From positions 62,001 through 126,000 of the forward strand of contig JABCZH010000011.1 in NCBI GenBank assembly GCA_013289795.1: 64,000 bases of DNA, written 5' to 3'. Source of the stretch: Acidobacteriota bacterium. Lineage in GTDB: Bacteria; Acidobacteriota; Terriglobia; Terriglobales; Acidobacteriaceae. Positions 9,298-18,801 of this stretch are shown piece by piece (position 1 is the first letter of the stretch; each line of letters begins with the position of its first letter). Both the position numbers and the translations under genes were made by a program. The notes below the pieces were generated by a model. It was not told where the DNA came from and did no database searches. It saw nothing but the letters and a program-made list of their open reading frames with translations.

Positions 9298-10010
9298 ATG
9301 GCGGTCGTGTCTAACCAGACTGTGAAGAAGCAGCGACTTCTGCGCTGGATTGCCGTACCCCTCGTGGTGCTGTTCGTGGCATTCGGACTAGCCATTTACG
9401 CATTTGCCATCCGTGCATCAGCGAAGTCGATTCTCAAGGATGTTTCCGCACTACGAGTTGGTGTTTCCTCCACCGCCGAGGTTGAGGCGGTCGCGGCGCG
9501 TCACCGAGGCTCACTGCGTGAGCGGCGCTGTGATGGTCAACGGTGCTTCGTCGCATTTGAGGTTTACAACACTTGGTTATATCGATTGAAGCTAGAACCG
9601 ATCGCAAGATTCCGGGCCGCAGTCGAAGTGGATGGTGGAACGGTTAATTGCATCGAAGTCATGTTGTCGCGTGACACGGCGCTTTTCCCACGTCTCCCTC
9701 CGCTGGCATTACCGCGGAATACCGCGACGTGCCTAAGCACATGGTCGAATTTGCGTCACCGCCCTATTGGTTTCCTAGCCCGGTGGGAAAACCCTATATT
9801 GAGGTTGAATTGACCGCCCAAGCGAGTACCGCGCAACGTGAACACGCATACGCTTACTCTTTGGATTGCCTCACAAAGCTCGGTGGTGGCTGTGATTTGC
9901 CATGCGACTACCTTCCCCTTGCGTGGCACGACTGGCAGGCCGAACTGGAGAAGGCAGGTTGGGCCGGAGGATTCGGACCCTACTACCCAAATCGGAGCAG
10001 GTGCCAATAA
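9298..10010 (+). pseudogene. Membrane-anchored hypothetical protein interrupted by a frameshift
   Basis: The first part begins at ATG 9298 (a GTG at 9307 has better spacing to the GAGG just before it) and encodes a positively charged start, one membrane helix (about residues 15-37 from the ATG) and a short extracytoplasmic domain. Around 9685-9715 protein-like sequence moves to another frame: the segment AEYRDVPKHMVEFASPPYW continues to the stop at 10010 with ordinary composition and Cys residues (GGGCDLPCDY). One indel would join both parts into a protein of about 236 residues. Whether this is real decay or a sequencing error cannot be told here. From 10011 to 10208 only fragmentary frames are seen. 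No family was recognised. Confidence 0.55.
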
Positions 10011-10208
10011 AAGCTGGAGCGGCATTTTCTCATCCGATTGTTGGCGAAAAATCCCTATTACAGTCAAAACCCCTGACCGCATACCGGTCTGTGTTCGATA
10101 CGCAGGGTCTCGCCAAGGCTCTCCGCAAGGTCGGGTTCAAGCTACTACAGATGGTTCTTGGTCAAGAGGACAATAAGAACTACCAATCCCGCAGGGACGG
10201 CGCCAACC

Positions 10209-12191
10209 TCAAATCTCGATCACCAAATTCCCCGCTCGGTCTATCCAGAACCTTTTCCCCGGAGGCACCGCCGTCGTTGCACTGTATTCGGTGACAATCG
10301 CCGGCCCCCGCAGTTTTCGCCCGGCCCTCAGTCCACCCCGCTCATAAACGGCGCTCACGACTTTTTTGCCATCGAAAATCACCGTCGCCTTCGTGAACCT
10401 CGGAGAGCTTGAACTCAGCGTCGCTACACTCGCCGACACCGAATTCCGAGACTTAATTCGCGCCCGCAGCCGCAACGTAACCAACTCCACTTCGCGCCCC
10501 GGATAAATGTATCCATACCGCCGCTGATGCTCGCACCGAAACGCTTCGATCATCGTTCGCGAGTACGGCACATTCAGTTCATATCCCTGTCCCCGGTAGC
10601 GAACGTCCACGCTCAGGACACAATCGACCTTGCCTTTCCATTCCTCGTGTCGAAAATCCTCCTCCGCCTTCCGTCGCAACCTGGCAAATTCTTCTGACAG
10701 CTGCTGGGCCGGCAGCTTGTCCAAAGCTCGCCACAGCACGGTGCGTGAATAATCCCTCACCACGTCGCTGACCAAAATCCCGTAAGCCGACAACGCTCCC
10801 GGCAGCGTCGGTACAATCACTCGCGGGATACCCAACCCTTCCGCCAATTCGCATGCGTGCAGGCCCCCCGCCCCACCGAAAGCCACCAGTGCGAATTCCC
10901 GCGGATCGTAACCGCGCTCAATCGAAACTACGCGAATCGCCTTTTCCATGGTTGCGTTGACCACTCGCACTACGCCCGCCGCAAACCGCTCGACCGAGAG
11001 TCTGACTTCCTGCTTCTTCAACCATTCCGCAACCACCCGCCGCGTGCGTTCCTTATCGAGCCTGAATTCTCCACCCAGAAAGCGATCAGCCTGCAACCGC
11101 CCCAGGATCAAGTTGGCGTCCGTCACCGTCGGTTGCGTGCCGCGTCCGTAGCAGATCGGCCCCGGGTCCGCCCCCGCCGACTCCGGTCCCACCCGCAGCG
11201 CGCCCGCCGCGTCGAAACGGGCAAGGGACCCTCCGCCCGCTCCTACAGTGTGGATGTCGAGCATGGGCACGCCCACCGGAAGCCCGGCGATTTCCGATTC
11301 TCCACTGACCCGCACTTCGCCCTTCACCAGCGCCACGTCGGTCGATGTTCCGCCCATGTCAAACGAAATGATGCGGTCGATTCCGCTGCGCCGCGCCATC
11401 GCTGCCGCCCCCACCACGCCGCCCGCTGGCCCCGAAAGCACCGTCCGCACCGGCTCCCGCGCGGCACTACTCAGAGCAGCAATCCCGCCATTCGACTGCA
11501 TCACAAAGATTCTGGCCTTCCACAGCAGCTTTTCAATCTTTCCCAAATACCACCCCATCACCGGCTGCAAGTACGCATTGACCACCACTGTGCTGGTGCG
11601 TTCATACTCCCGAAACTCGGGCAATATCTGATGCGAAACCGACAGTGGCACTTCCATCTGGCTCAACACCCGCGCCACTGCATCCTCATTCTTGGAATTC
11701 GCAAACGAAAACAGCAACGAAACCGCAACCGCCTCAGGCTTCTTCGCTGCAACCCTCTCCCCCAATTCTCGCAACTCCCCAGTCGACGGCTCCTGCACGA
11801 TTTCGCCTTCACTACTCACCCGTTCGTTGACTCCAAACCGCAAATCCCGCGGAACCAGCGGTTCCACGCGATCAAAGAAGAAGTCGTACAGTTTCGGCCG
11901 CGCCTGCCGCCCAATTTCGATAACGTCCTCAAACCCAGCCGTAGTGACCAGCGCCACACGCGCGCCTTTGCGCTGCAACAATGTATTGGTCCCAACCGTA
12001 GTGCCATGCAGCAGTGTGAGCGAGCCTCGCGCTCCGATTTTCTCCAATGCCTCCGCAATTGCCCGCGATGGATCGTGCGGCGTAGAGAAAACTTTCAGCA
12101 TGCGCACGCGCGATCCCTCCACCCACACGCAGTCGGTAAAAGTCCCGCCGGTGTCGATGGCGATACAAAGCGGTTGTGCGGGTCGTCGCAT
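10209..12191 (-). CDS. Hydantoinase/oxoprolinase family protein, HyuA type
   Basis: 660 residues, the usual length of N-methylhydantoinase A subunits. It opens with the ASKHA-fold ATP-binding motif DTGGTFTDCVWV (residues 11-22), and has the family's SGPAGGVVGAAAM and FDMGGTSTDVAL motifs and the VGAGGGSLARFDAAGAL stretch. These enzymes use ATP to open cyclic amides such as hydantoins or 5-oxoproline. The usual partner subunit HyuB is not adjacent: upstream is a divergent DinB-like gene and downstream are hypothetical genes. The substrate is therefore uncertain. Confidence 0.88.
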   Translation of the reverse strand: MRRPAQPLCIAIDTGGTFTDCVWVEGSRVRMLKVFSTPHDPSRAIAEALEKIGARGSLTLLHGTTVGTNTLLQRKGARVALVTTAGFEDVIEIGRQARPKLYDFFFDRVEPLVPRDLRFGVNERVSSEGEIVQEPSTGELRELGERVAAKKPEAVAVSLLFSFANSKNEDAVARVLSQMEVPLSVSHQILPEFREYERTSTVVVNAYLQPVMGWYLGKIEKLLWKARIFVMQSNGGIAALSSAAREPVRTVLSGPAGGVVGAAAMARRSGIDRIISFDMGGTSTDVALVKGEVRVSGESEIAGLPVGVPMLDIHTVGAGGGSLARFDAAGALRVGPESAGADPGPICYGRGTQPTVTDANLILGRLQADRFLGGEFRLDKERTRRVVAEWLKKQEVRLSVERFAAGVVRVVNATMEKAIRVVSIERGYDPREFALVAFGGAGGLHACELAEGLGIPRVIVPTLPGALSAYGILVSDVVRDYSRTVLWRALDKLPAQQLSEEFARLRRKAEEDFRHEEWKGKVDCVLSVDVRYRGQGYELNVPYSRTMIEAFRCEHQRRYGYIYPGREVELVTLRLRARIKSRNSVSASVATLSSSSPRFTKATVIFDGKKVVSAVYERGGLRAGRKLRGPAIVTEYSATTAVPPGKRFWIDRAGNLVIEI

Positions 12192-12269
12192 GGAACTGAA
12201 TCGGACGATAGCGTACCATCTTGTGCAGGATTTCTGTCGTTGATACCGTCGGCCCGCAGGAGTTACGCC

Positions 12270-12881
12270 ATGCGCTATGAATTTCTGGTTGAGACCTACG
12301 CCACCGAGCGAATGAAAGTACTCAGCGTCTGGAGTGAGTTCCGCGACGGCGATTTACCCGTGCGCCCCAACCGGGACGACCCTCGTGGCCGCAGCGTCCA
12401 TGAACAAATGGTGCATCAGTGCGTAAGCGAAGACTTCTGGCTTCGCACCATGCTCGGCATTGACGTGGGCGCTCCCCCGCTCCCCAAGCAGGAGACTCGC
12501 CTCGAGTTCATCAAGCGCTACGCCGAAGACTCTGGGAAACGGCTGACTGTATTTCAACAGAAAGACGAAGCCTGGTGGGAGGGCAATACTACGTTTTTCG
12601 ACGTGCAACGAACCCGCGCCTGGGTGATGACCCGGCGCCTGACTCACACTTCCCATCATCGCGGACAACTGATGGCCATGCTGCGCATGCTGCGTCGCGA
12701 TCTGCACAGCAACTACGGCCCCACCGCCGACACCGGGGGCCTGATGCAAAACCACGCTCCAACCATTTACGCCTACGGGAGCATTGCGGCGTTACTCGAA
12801 GGAGAAGCCGTGGGCGGGGCGAAGACTAAATTACCGGGAGCAGGAGGAAAAACCGTCACCGAGCGGCCAGGCGAGGTGTAG
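12270..12881 (+). CDS. DinB-family (YfiT-like four-helix) protein
   Basis: Translation from ATG 12270, with CAGGAG seven bases upstream, gives 203 residues; the frame is open further upstream but that part is the antisense of hyuA. The metal-site histidines of the DinB fold are visible: His in HEQMVHQCVSEDFW and the pair in THTSHHRGQLMAML. DinB-like proteins are metal-binding four-helix bundles, often thiol transferases or of unknown role. The gene is divergent from hyuA with a gap of only 78 bases, so the two may share a control region. Confidence 0.8.
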   Translation: MRYEFLVETYATERMKVLSVWSEFRDGDLPVRPNRDDPRGRSVHEQMVHQCVSEDFWLRTMLGIDVGAPPLPKQETRLEFIKRYAEDSGKRLTVFQQKDEAWWEGNTTFFDVQRTRAWVMTRRLTHTSHHRGQLMAMLRMLRRDLHSNYGPTADTGGLMQNHAPTIYAYGSIAALLEGEAVGGAKTKLPGAGGKTVTERPGEV

Positions 12882-12965
12882 CCGCCATTGTGCAGAAAGA
12901 CGCTGGCTTGAAGGGAAGCGCGCAACGAATTGGCGAAAATCAACTCCACGATCACGAACCGGGTC

Positions 12966-13025
12966 AACGAGTGCAAACGCATGTTTGCGACATTTATCCT
13001 GCTATGACGGTCTGGGGCCATAATA
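12966..13025 (+). repeat. GTGCTAACGC element, divergent copy 3
   Basis: GTGCAAACGCATGTTTGCGA followed by TCTGGGGCC-like sequence can be aligned along about 48 bases with the copy starting at 8592 at roughly 65-70 percent identity by eye. It again precedes a gene for a small secreted protein (13050). Confidence 0.45.
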
Positions 13026-13049
13026 CTTCGTAGGAATAGGAATCGGCTT

Positions 13050-13481
13050 ATGACTCGTTTGCTTTGGCGTGTCGCCCAATTCTTCCTGATAGTGATATGC
13101 GTAACCACAACCCTAGCGGCTTCGGATTCCGATTTCGGATTCTTGTGGGTATGCGGTGTCAGGGCAGCAGCCCACCGAGGCCAACCTCAGAGACTTGTCG
13201 GTAACGTTGTGATTGGAGTTTATCCGTCGACAGGCAAAGGCCACGGAGAATCATTCACAATTACTGAGAAGACCGGATATGCAATGATTCCGCTAAGACC
13301 GGGGAATTATTGCGCTGAAGCGTACGGCTCCGATGGAAGAAAGTTGCGCTTAGACGAAGACACCAACGACGGACGACCAATCTGCTTTGACATCGCCGCA
13401 CACAAAGTCGTGGAGGCCGGGGTGACCATTTCACATAACGTAGATTACAGACCCGACTTTCCATCGAAGGGCGTTGATTAA
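13050..13481 (+). CDS. Secreted hypothetical protein
   Basis: 143 residues with a signal peptide (MTRLLWR, hydrophobic core, cleavage after LAA near 24). The mature region has the pattern GKGHGESFTITEKTGYAMIP followed by LRPGNYCAEAYGSDG, which resembles a carboxypeptidase-regulatory-like or transthyretin-like beta sandwich, but this is only an impression. The gene ends 64 bases before the convergent end of sucA. It follows a GTGCTAACGC-type element like the two hypothetical genes at 8727 and 9298. Confidence 0.6.
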   Translation: MTRLLWRVAQFFLIVICVTTTLAASDSDFGFLWVCGVRAAAHRGQPQRLVGNVVIGVYPSTGKGHGESFTITEKTGYAMIPLRPGNYCAEAYGSDGRKLRLDEDTNDGRPICFDIAAHKVVEAGVTISHNVDYRPDFPSKGVD

Positions 13482-13545
13482 CTGATGATACGTCGCCATC
13501 CGCTCGCCATCGGCCAATTAACATTTCGCCTAGGGCTTCATCAGC

Positions 13546-16041
13546 TCACTCGTTCGTAGCGAAAGCCAGCGACAGCAGCGTCTTCTGTTCCAGTTCGTGG
13601 GCCTTCGCCGATCCCGTCGCCGGACTTGGGCTGGCCGATCGCTTCACCGAAAGCACCGACCGTTCTCCTGCAAGGTTCCGCAGACGCGGCAGCATGTAGA
13701 ACAACGCGCCCATGTTGGCGGGTTCTTCCTGTACCCAAACGATCTCACGCGCATTGGCATGACGCGCCAGTTCCGCCGCCAGTTCAGCTTCCGGAAACGG
13801 GTACAACTGATCTACGAACACGATCGCCGTCGAAGTATCTTTTCTTCTTCGCCGCTCCGCCCGCAATTCATGGCCGATCTTACCCGTACACAGCAAAACG
13901 CGGTTGCCGTCGCCGACTTCCTGATCAGGCACAACCCCTAGAAAATGTGGCCGCGTAAGATCCTCGATTGGCGACGCTGCATCCGGATGCCGCAACATGC
14001 TCTTCGGCGTGAACACCACCAGCGGCTTTCGCCACGACGACAACGCCTGCCGCCGCAACAAGTGAAAATACTGCGCGCCGTTCGAAGGCTGGCAGATCTG
14101 GAAATTGTCGCGCGCCGCCAGTTGCAGAAAGCGCTCAATGCGCGCGCTGGAATGTTCCGGCCCCTGGCCTTCATGCCCGTGCGGCAGCAACAACACCAGC
14201 CCCGAAAGCAGTCCCCACTTGTCTTCTCCCGCGCTCACAAATTGATCGATCACCGCCTGCGCCACGTTGGCAAAATCACCAAACTGCGCTTCCCACATCA
14301 CCAGTGTTTCGGGATAGTCGCGGCTATACCCATACTCGAAACCCATCACCCCGGCTTCCGACAGAGTCGAGTTATAAATCTCGCATCGCGCCTGGTCTGC
14401 GGCGATATTCTGCAGCGGCACGTACTCCTGCTCATTCTCAATATCCACCAGCACCGAATGCCGCTGATTAAACGTCCCCCGCCGGCTGTCCTGTCCCGTC
14501 ATCCGCACCGGCACGCCCGCCTTCACCAGGCTGCCAAAGGCCAAAGCCTCGCCCATGCCGTAATCCACCGGCCGGCTGCCATTCCCCATCTCCGCCCGCT
14601 GCTCCAGCAACTTTTTGATCTTGGGATGAATGTGAAAACCGTCGGGATATGTCGTCAACCGCTCCGTGATCGCCGCAAGTTCTTCCCGCGACAACCCCGT
14701 CTCCACTTCGTATTCCGGCTTGTAGCGTCCGCCTTTGTAGCCGTCCCAATACTTGGGCAACTCGCGCAGGGTCGGCTTCTTGCTGATGGATCCCGCTTGC
14801 TCTTGCGCCGATTCAAGTTCGGTGCGAATCTGCTGTGCCTGGGCCTGCGCATCGTCGATCCCCGTGTCCTCCGCGTAAATTTCCCACAGCGGAGGATGGT
14901 CCTTGATCGCCTTATACAGTCGCGGCTGAGTGATGGTGGGATCGTCGATTTCGCTGTGTCCCTGGCGGCGGTAGCCAATAATATCCACCACCACGTCGGT
15001 TCCGAACTGATAGCGGTATTCCAGCGCTATCCTCCCCATGCGAACCACCGCGTCCACATCTTCTGCGTTGACGTGGAAAATCGGAATCGATTGCCGACGC
15101 GCGATCTGCGCCGAAAAGATCGAAGAGTGAGATTCCCGGCAAGTCGTAGTGAACCCAATCAGATTATTAGCAATAATGTGGATCGTCCCGCCAACCGTGT
15201 AGCCCGGCAGATCGGAATAGTTCAGTGTCTCCGCTACAATCCCCTGCCCGGCAAATGCCGCGTCCCCGTGGACCAATAACGGCAAGTACTTTTCTCTCCC
15301 GCCGTCTCCCGCGCGGTCCTGCTTCGCCCGCGTGCGCCCGATGGTCACTGGATCGACCGCTTCCAAATGACTAGGATTTGAAACCAAATGGATGTGGACG
15401 GTCTGCCCGCTGCGGGTGACATAATCACCGGTCGCGCCCATGTGATATTTCACATCGCCGCTGCCCAGCGTGCTGCGCGGATCAACATCTTCGAAGCGCG
15501 CGAACACATCCTCCAGCGACCGCTTCGCCACTTGCACAATCACCGTGAGCCGTCCGCGATGGCTCATGCCCATCACCAGCTCAGTGGCTCCGCGCTGCCC
15601 GGCTGCATCCAGAATCTCGTCCACCAACGGAATCAGTGCCGTCACGCCTTCGAGCGAAAAGCGCTTGGTTCCCAGATACCGCTGTTGCAAGACCTGCTCG
15701 AACATGTCAGCGCGGGTCAGTTGATCGAGCACTCTCTGTTGATCGACTTCGCTGGGCGGCGCTTCCATGCGCTCCTGAATCCACCGCCGGCGCTCAGGTT
15801 CGGGGATATGCATGAACTCCACGCCCACGGTGCCGCAGTATACTCGCCGCGCCTCGCGCGCGAATTCGCTGTCGATTTGCAATTCAGGCTGGGCCGGAGG
15901 ATGAAAGAACCCGAGTGGATCAAGGTCCGCCTCCAGGTACCCCCAGCGTCGAAATACTTCGAACACACGCTCGCGGTCGCCGTTCGGCGCCTCGAGCGCT
16001 CCTGTAGTCGTGCCGTTTGTAGCTGTCTTGGATCGCGCCAT
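13546..16041 (-). CDS. sucA: 2-oxoglutarate dehydrogenase E1 component
   Basis: The ATG at 16041 (MARSKTATN, after an AGAAGA stretch) gives 831 residues; a longer frame from 16089 adds 16 residues of no clear homology. The thiamine-diphosphate E1 layout is clear: an N-terminal short domain with the FGFF-like GYLEADLDPLGFF, the E1 core with GMSHRGRLTVIVQVA and VHGDAAFAGQGIVAE, the pyrimidine-binding transketolase domain with RMTGQDSRRGTFNQRHS, and the C-terminal domain with LLLPHGHEGQGPEHSSAR. It decarboxylates 2-oxoglutarate in the TCA cycle. The E2 gene sucB is not next to it, which is unlike the common sucAB operon. Confidence 0.95.
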   Translation of the reverse strand: MARSKTATNGTTTGALEAPNGDRERVFEVFRRWGYLEADLDPLGFFHPPAQPELQIDSEFAREARRVYCGTVGVEFMHIPEPERRRWIQERMEAPPSEVDQQRVLDQLTRADMFEQVLQQRYLGTKRFSLEGVTALIPLVDEILDAAGQRGATELVMGMSHRGRLTVIVQVAKRSLEDVFARFEDVDPRSTLGSGDVKYHMGATGDYVTRSGQTVHIHLVSNPSHLEAVDPVTIGRTRAKQDRAGDGGREKYLPLLVHGDAAFAGQGIVAETLNYSDLPGYTVGGTIHIIANNLIGFTTTCRESHSSIFSAQIARRQSIPIFHVNAEDVDAVVRMGRIALEYRYQFGTDVVVDIIGYRRQGHSEIDDPTITQPRLYKAIKDHPPLWEIYAEDTGIDDAQAQAQQIRTELESAQEQAGSISKKPTLRELPKYWDGYKGGRYKPEYEVETGLSREELAAITERLTTYPDGFHIHPKIKKLLEQRAEMGNGSRPVDYGMGEALAFGSLVKAGVPVRMTGQDSRRGTFNQRHSVLVDIENEQEYVPLQNIAADQARCEIYNSTLSEAGVMGFEYGYSRDYPETLVMWEAQFGDFANVAQAVIDQFVSAGEDKWGLLSGLVLLLPHGHEGQGPEHSSARIERFLQLAARDNFQICQPSNGAQYFHLLRRQALSSWRKPLVVFTPKSMLRHPDAASPIEDLTRPHFLGVVPDQEVGDGNRVLLCTGKIGHELRAERRRRKDTSTAIVFVDQLYPFPEAELAAELARHANAREIVWVQEEPANMGALFYMLPRLRNLAGERSVLSVKRSASPSPATGSAKAHELEQKTLLSLAFATNE

Positions 16042-16108
16042 AGGTCTTCTACTAGGATAATGGATGCGTGGCCTTGCTGTCAGATTCAAGGGCAGAACTG
16101 CTGGGATT

Positions 16109-16200
16109 CTCCCTTTGCGCCCTTAGCGATCCCTTTGCGCACTTTGCGTTAAGGGTTTAGACCGCGAGGGTCGCCAAGTCTTCGCAGATCGCGAAAGCCA
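16109..16200. repeat. Degenerate CCTTTGCGC-type intergenic repeat
   Basis: Near-copies of CCCTTTGCGC and TTTGCG recur with a period of roughly 9-11 bases between the divergent genes sucA and 16247. It belongs to the same style of repeat as the CTCTGTG family. Confidence 0.5.
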
Positions 16201-16246
16201 CAGATTCTCATCGGTAGTAGAATGACTTTGATTGCCAGCCCCGCGA

Positions 16247-16699
16247 ATGCGCGACAAATTTCATTTGTTTATCGCCGTCGGAAAAGCGGCCTTCATGACC
16301 GCCATAGGTTACTCCGCGTTGGTTCTCTTAGGTTTGAAGGTTGCGACGACACCTACGGGTCAAGGAGTACTCATCATCGCCGGGGTCCTTTTGCCCAACG
16401 GGTTTGCGGCTTGGTGGATGTTTCGGGAGCTGCAGAAGCAGTACACCCGACGCGAGTCCCAGGCAATTGCAACCGCATTTGGAGTGGTCACGCCGTTATC
16501 GCTGGCCGTGGCCGTCGTCCTTTCGCAAATACCTGGCGCGTATGCCGAAATGGTTTTGGGACGCCGCTTCATTCTACCGGCGATTTTCGTGTCGGTCACC
16601 GTCGTGACTACCCTCTTGGGCTTTGCGGCAAGTGCGTCTGTGTTGCGGTTCACGCGCCACCTCGACAAAGCCGAGCATCCGCAATCCCACGAAGCCTAG
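16247..16699 (+). CDS. Small integral membrane protein, unknown function
   Basis: ATG at 16247 (MRDKFHLF) gives 150 residues; a TTG at 16232 in the same frame is less likely. Four hydrophobic helices are visible, at about residues 9-30, 38-58, 75-98 and 108-130, with charged loops between. The tail is His/Glu-rich (HLDKAEHPQSHEA). No family motif is recognised. It lies between sucA (divergent) and rpiA (same strand, 77 bases downstream), so it could be co-transcribed with rpiA. Confidence 0.65.
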   Translation: MRDKFHLFIAVGKAAFMTAIGYSALVLLGLKVATTPTGQGVLIIAGVLLPNGFAAWWMFRELQKQYTRRESQAIATAFGVVTPLSLAVAVVLSQIPGAYAEMVLGRRFILPAIFVSVTVVTTLLGFAASASVLRFTRHLDKAEHPQSHEA

Positions 16700-16776
16700 C
16701 CTGGAACAAGTATGTCTGCGTGGCCCGCGTTGACTGCTCCCTCGCCGTTGTCTACCATCGAAAAGACTTCAATCAA

Positions 16777-17457
16777 ATGGCTAACGACCACGAAAAGGAA
16801 GCCTCCGCCCGCGCCAGCCTGCGCTTCGTCCAGGACGGCAACATCGTCGGCCTCGGCACCGGCTCAACCGCCGCCCATGCCGTTCGTCTGCTCGGCGAGC
16901 GCGTTCGTGCCGGACTGAAGATTCGCGGCATCCCTACCTCTACCGGAACGAGGACCCTCGCGCTAGCCGCCGGGATCGCACTCACCACGCTCGACGAATT
17001 CCAGCAACTCGACGTCACCATCGACGGCACCGACGAATTCGACCCTCAATTGAATCTCATCAAAGGCGGTGGCGGCGCGCTACTGCGCGAAAAGATCATC
17101 GCATCCGCATCGAAACAGTTGGTGATTATTGCGGATTCCAGCAAGCGGGTCGCAACCTTGGGAAAGTTTCCGCTTCCAGTCGAAGTCATTGCTTTCGCCG
17201 AAGCGCTAGTCGCAAAGAGGATCGCCGCGTTGGGCGCGAAAGTCCAACGTCGTCAATCTGCCGACGGCAAGCCGTTCATCACCGACGAAGGCCATCACAT
17301 TCTCGATTGCTACTTCGGCCAAATCGTCGATCCGCCCGGCTTGGCGCGGGTTTTGAGCGACATGCCGGGGATCGTGGAACATGGGTTGTTCATCGGAATG
17401 GCCAGCGTGGTGCTAATTGCGACGGGTGATCAGATCCAGGAATTTCGCAAGAAGTAG
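16777..17457 (+). CDS. rpiA: Ribose-5-phosphate isomerase A
   Basis: From ATG 16777 the product has 226 residues, the family length. All RpiA motifs are present: GLGTGSTAAHAVRLLGER (phosphate loop), TIDGTDEFDPQLNLIKGGGG (with catalytic Asp/Glu) and the Lys in LLREKIIA. The enzyme interconverts ribose 5-phosphate and ribulose 5-phosphate in the pentose phosphate pathway and acts in the cytoplasm. The end is two bases from the end of the convergent desulfurase-like gene, so no terminator fits between them. The plus strand here is strongly C-rich at third codon positions, which agrees with the left half of the window. Confidence 0.95.
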   Translation: MANDHEKEASARASLRFVQDGNIVGLGTGSTAAHAVRLLGERVRAGLKIRGIPTSTGTRTLALAAGIALTTLDEFQQLDVTIDGTDEFDPQLNLIKGGGGALLREKIIASASKQLVIIADSSKRVATLGKFPLPVEVIAFAEALVAKRIAALGAKVQRRQSADGKPFITDEGHHILDCYFGQIVDPPGLARVLSDMPGIVEHGLFIGMASVVLIATGDQIQEFRKK

Positions 17458-17459
17458 GA

Positions 17460-18728
17460 CTAGCCCACAATCTCCCGCAACGCCGCCAACAACTGCTCCA
17501 CTTCTTCCATTGTGTTGTAATGCGCCAGCCCGATGCGCAAGAATCCGCCGTCCTTCTCCACATCAAGCCGTTCCGTAAGGTTCAAGGCGTAGTAGTTTCC
17601 ATCCCAGGTAAAGAATCCGCGTTCCCCCAGCTTGGTCGCAAGCTGCAGCGGCGTGTGCCCTTTGATCCGCACCGCCATCGTCGGACACCGCCGGGCAAAC
17701 TGTTTTGGATCACTAATGCCATACAACTTCAACCCCGGCATCTCCATCAGCCCGCAAATCATCCTCTCCATCAGTCCGTATTCATGTTTTTGGATCGCCT
17801 CGAACGCCGCCAGCAAAGCCGCACGTCGCGACCCTGCTGCGGGATTCACACTCCATCCCAAAGCCGCGAGATAGTCCACGCACGCCCCAATCCCGGCGAT
17901 GCATTCATGGTTCAGCGTGCCCCACTCCCAGCGGTTGGGAACTGCGTTGCTGTTGGCACGCACCTTATAAGGTTGCAGCTTTTGCAGATGCTCGCGCTTG
18001 CCATAGAGCACGCCCATGTGCGGCCCGAAGAACTTGTAAGTCGAGCACACCAGGAAATCGCAATCGAGCGCGCGCACATCAATCGCTCCATGCGGCGCAT
18101 AATGGACGGCATCCACAAAAGCCATCGCTTCCTGCTGATGCGCCAGCCGCACAATCTCTTTCACGTCATTAATCGTCCCCACCGCATTCGAGGCATAGCC
18201 CACGGCCACCAGCTTGGTCCGGCCGCCGATCTTCGCTGCCAGGTCGCTCATGTCGAGCGTGCAATCTTCTTCATGGATCTCCGCCATGCGAATCGCGACT
18301 CCACGTTCCTCGAGCGCCCGCCAGGTCGAAACATTGGCATCGTGGTCAAGATGCGTGAGCACAATCTCATCGCCGGGACGCAGTCCCTTGCCAATCGCGC
18401 GGCTCAACGCATAGGTCAGCGCCGTCATGTTCGCGCCGAACACGACTTCATCGGCATCGCATCCCAGAAAAGCCGCCATCGCCGCGCGCGCATTCGCAAT
18501 CATCGCGTCGGTATTGCGGCTGGTCAGGTACGCTCCACCGGTGTTGGCGTTGTTGCGCTTCAGGTAATCCGAAATGGCATCAATCACCCGCTGCGGCACC
18601 TGGGTTCCGCCCGGCCCATCCAGAAACACCGCCGGCCGCCCATTCACTTTCTGCGAAAGCGAAGGAAACTGCGCCCGCACCCATGCCAGGTCGAAAGACG
18701 TTTTCAGCTCAGTTTGTAGCGTAGACAA
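17460..18728 (-). CDS. Cysteine desulfurase-like PLP enzyme (class V aminotransferase fold)
   Basis: A TTG at 18728 is chosen as start because AGAGG lies 8 bases upstream; a further TTG at 18764 would run into a heptad repeat. The 422-residue product has DGPGGTQVPQRV near the N-terminus, HLDHDANVSTWRALEE, a PLP Asp/His in FVDAVHYAPHGAID, and the PLP lysine in CSTYKFFGPHMG. The pattern matches the cysteine desulfurase-like subfamily that is distinct from NifS/SufS. No Cys loop typical of SufS is obvious, and no suf or isc genes are adjacent. The substrate is therefore unknown. Confidence 0.8.
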   Translation of the reverse strand: MSTLQTELKTSFDLAWVRAQFPSLSQKVNGRPAVFLDGPGGTQVPQRVIDAISDYLKRNNANTGGAYLTSRNTDAMIANARAAMAAFLGCDADEVVFGANMTALTYALSRAIGKGLRPGDEIVLTHLDHDANVSTWRALEERGVAIRMAEIHEEDCTLDMSDLAAKIGGRTKLVAVGYASNAVGTINDVKEIVRLAHQQEAMAFVDAVHYAPHGAIDVRALDCDFLVCSTYKFFGPHMGVLYGKREHLQKLQPYKVRANSNAVPNRWEWGTLNHECIAGIGACVDYLAALGWSVNPAAGSRRAALLAAFEAIQKHEYGLMERMICGLMEMPGLKLYGISDPKQFARRCPTMAVRIKGHTPLQLATKLGERGFFTWDGNYYALNLTERLDVEKDGGFLRIGLAHYNTMEEVEQLLAALREIVG

Positions 18729-18756
18729 AATAATGATCCTCTGAATATTTGATTTA

Positions 18757-18800
18757 TCAGCCAACGACCGACGACGAACGACCTAAAGACCAACGATCGC
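18757..18800. repeat. Heptad repeat, CCAACGA family
   Basis: CAACGAC, CGACGAC, GAACGAC, then CCAACGA follow one another in 7-base register between the homoserine dehydrogenase and desulfurase-like genes. The same unit recurs inside nrdJ near 44550-44580. Confidence 0.65.
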
Positions 18801-18801
18801 C

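Noticed and set aside
10857-12269. Plus-strand frame continuing far upstream of the DinB-like gene
   Set aside because: It is the antisense of hyuA. Only the part from ATG 12270 has a ribosome site and DinB motifs.
15388-16152. Plus-strand frame of 254 codons
   Set aside because: Antisense shadow of sucA, which shows all E1 motifs on the minus strand.
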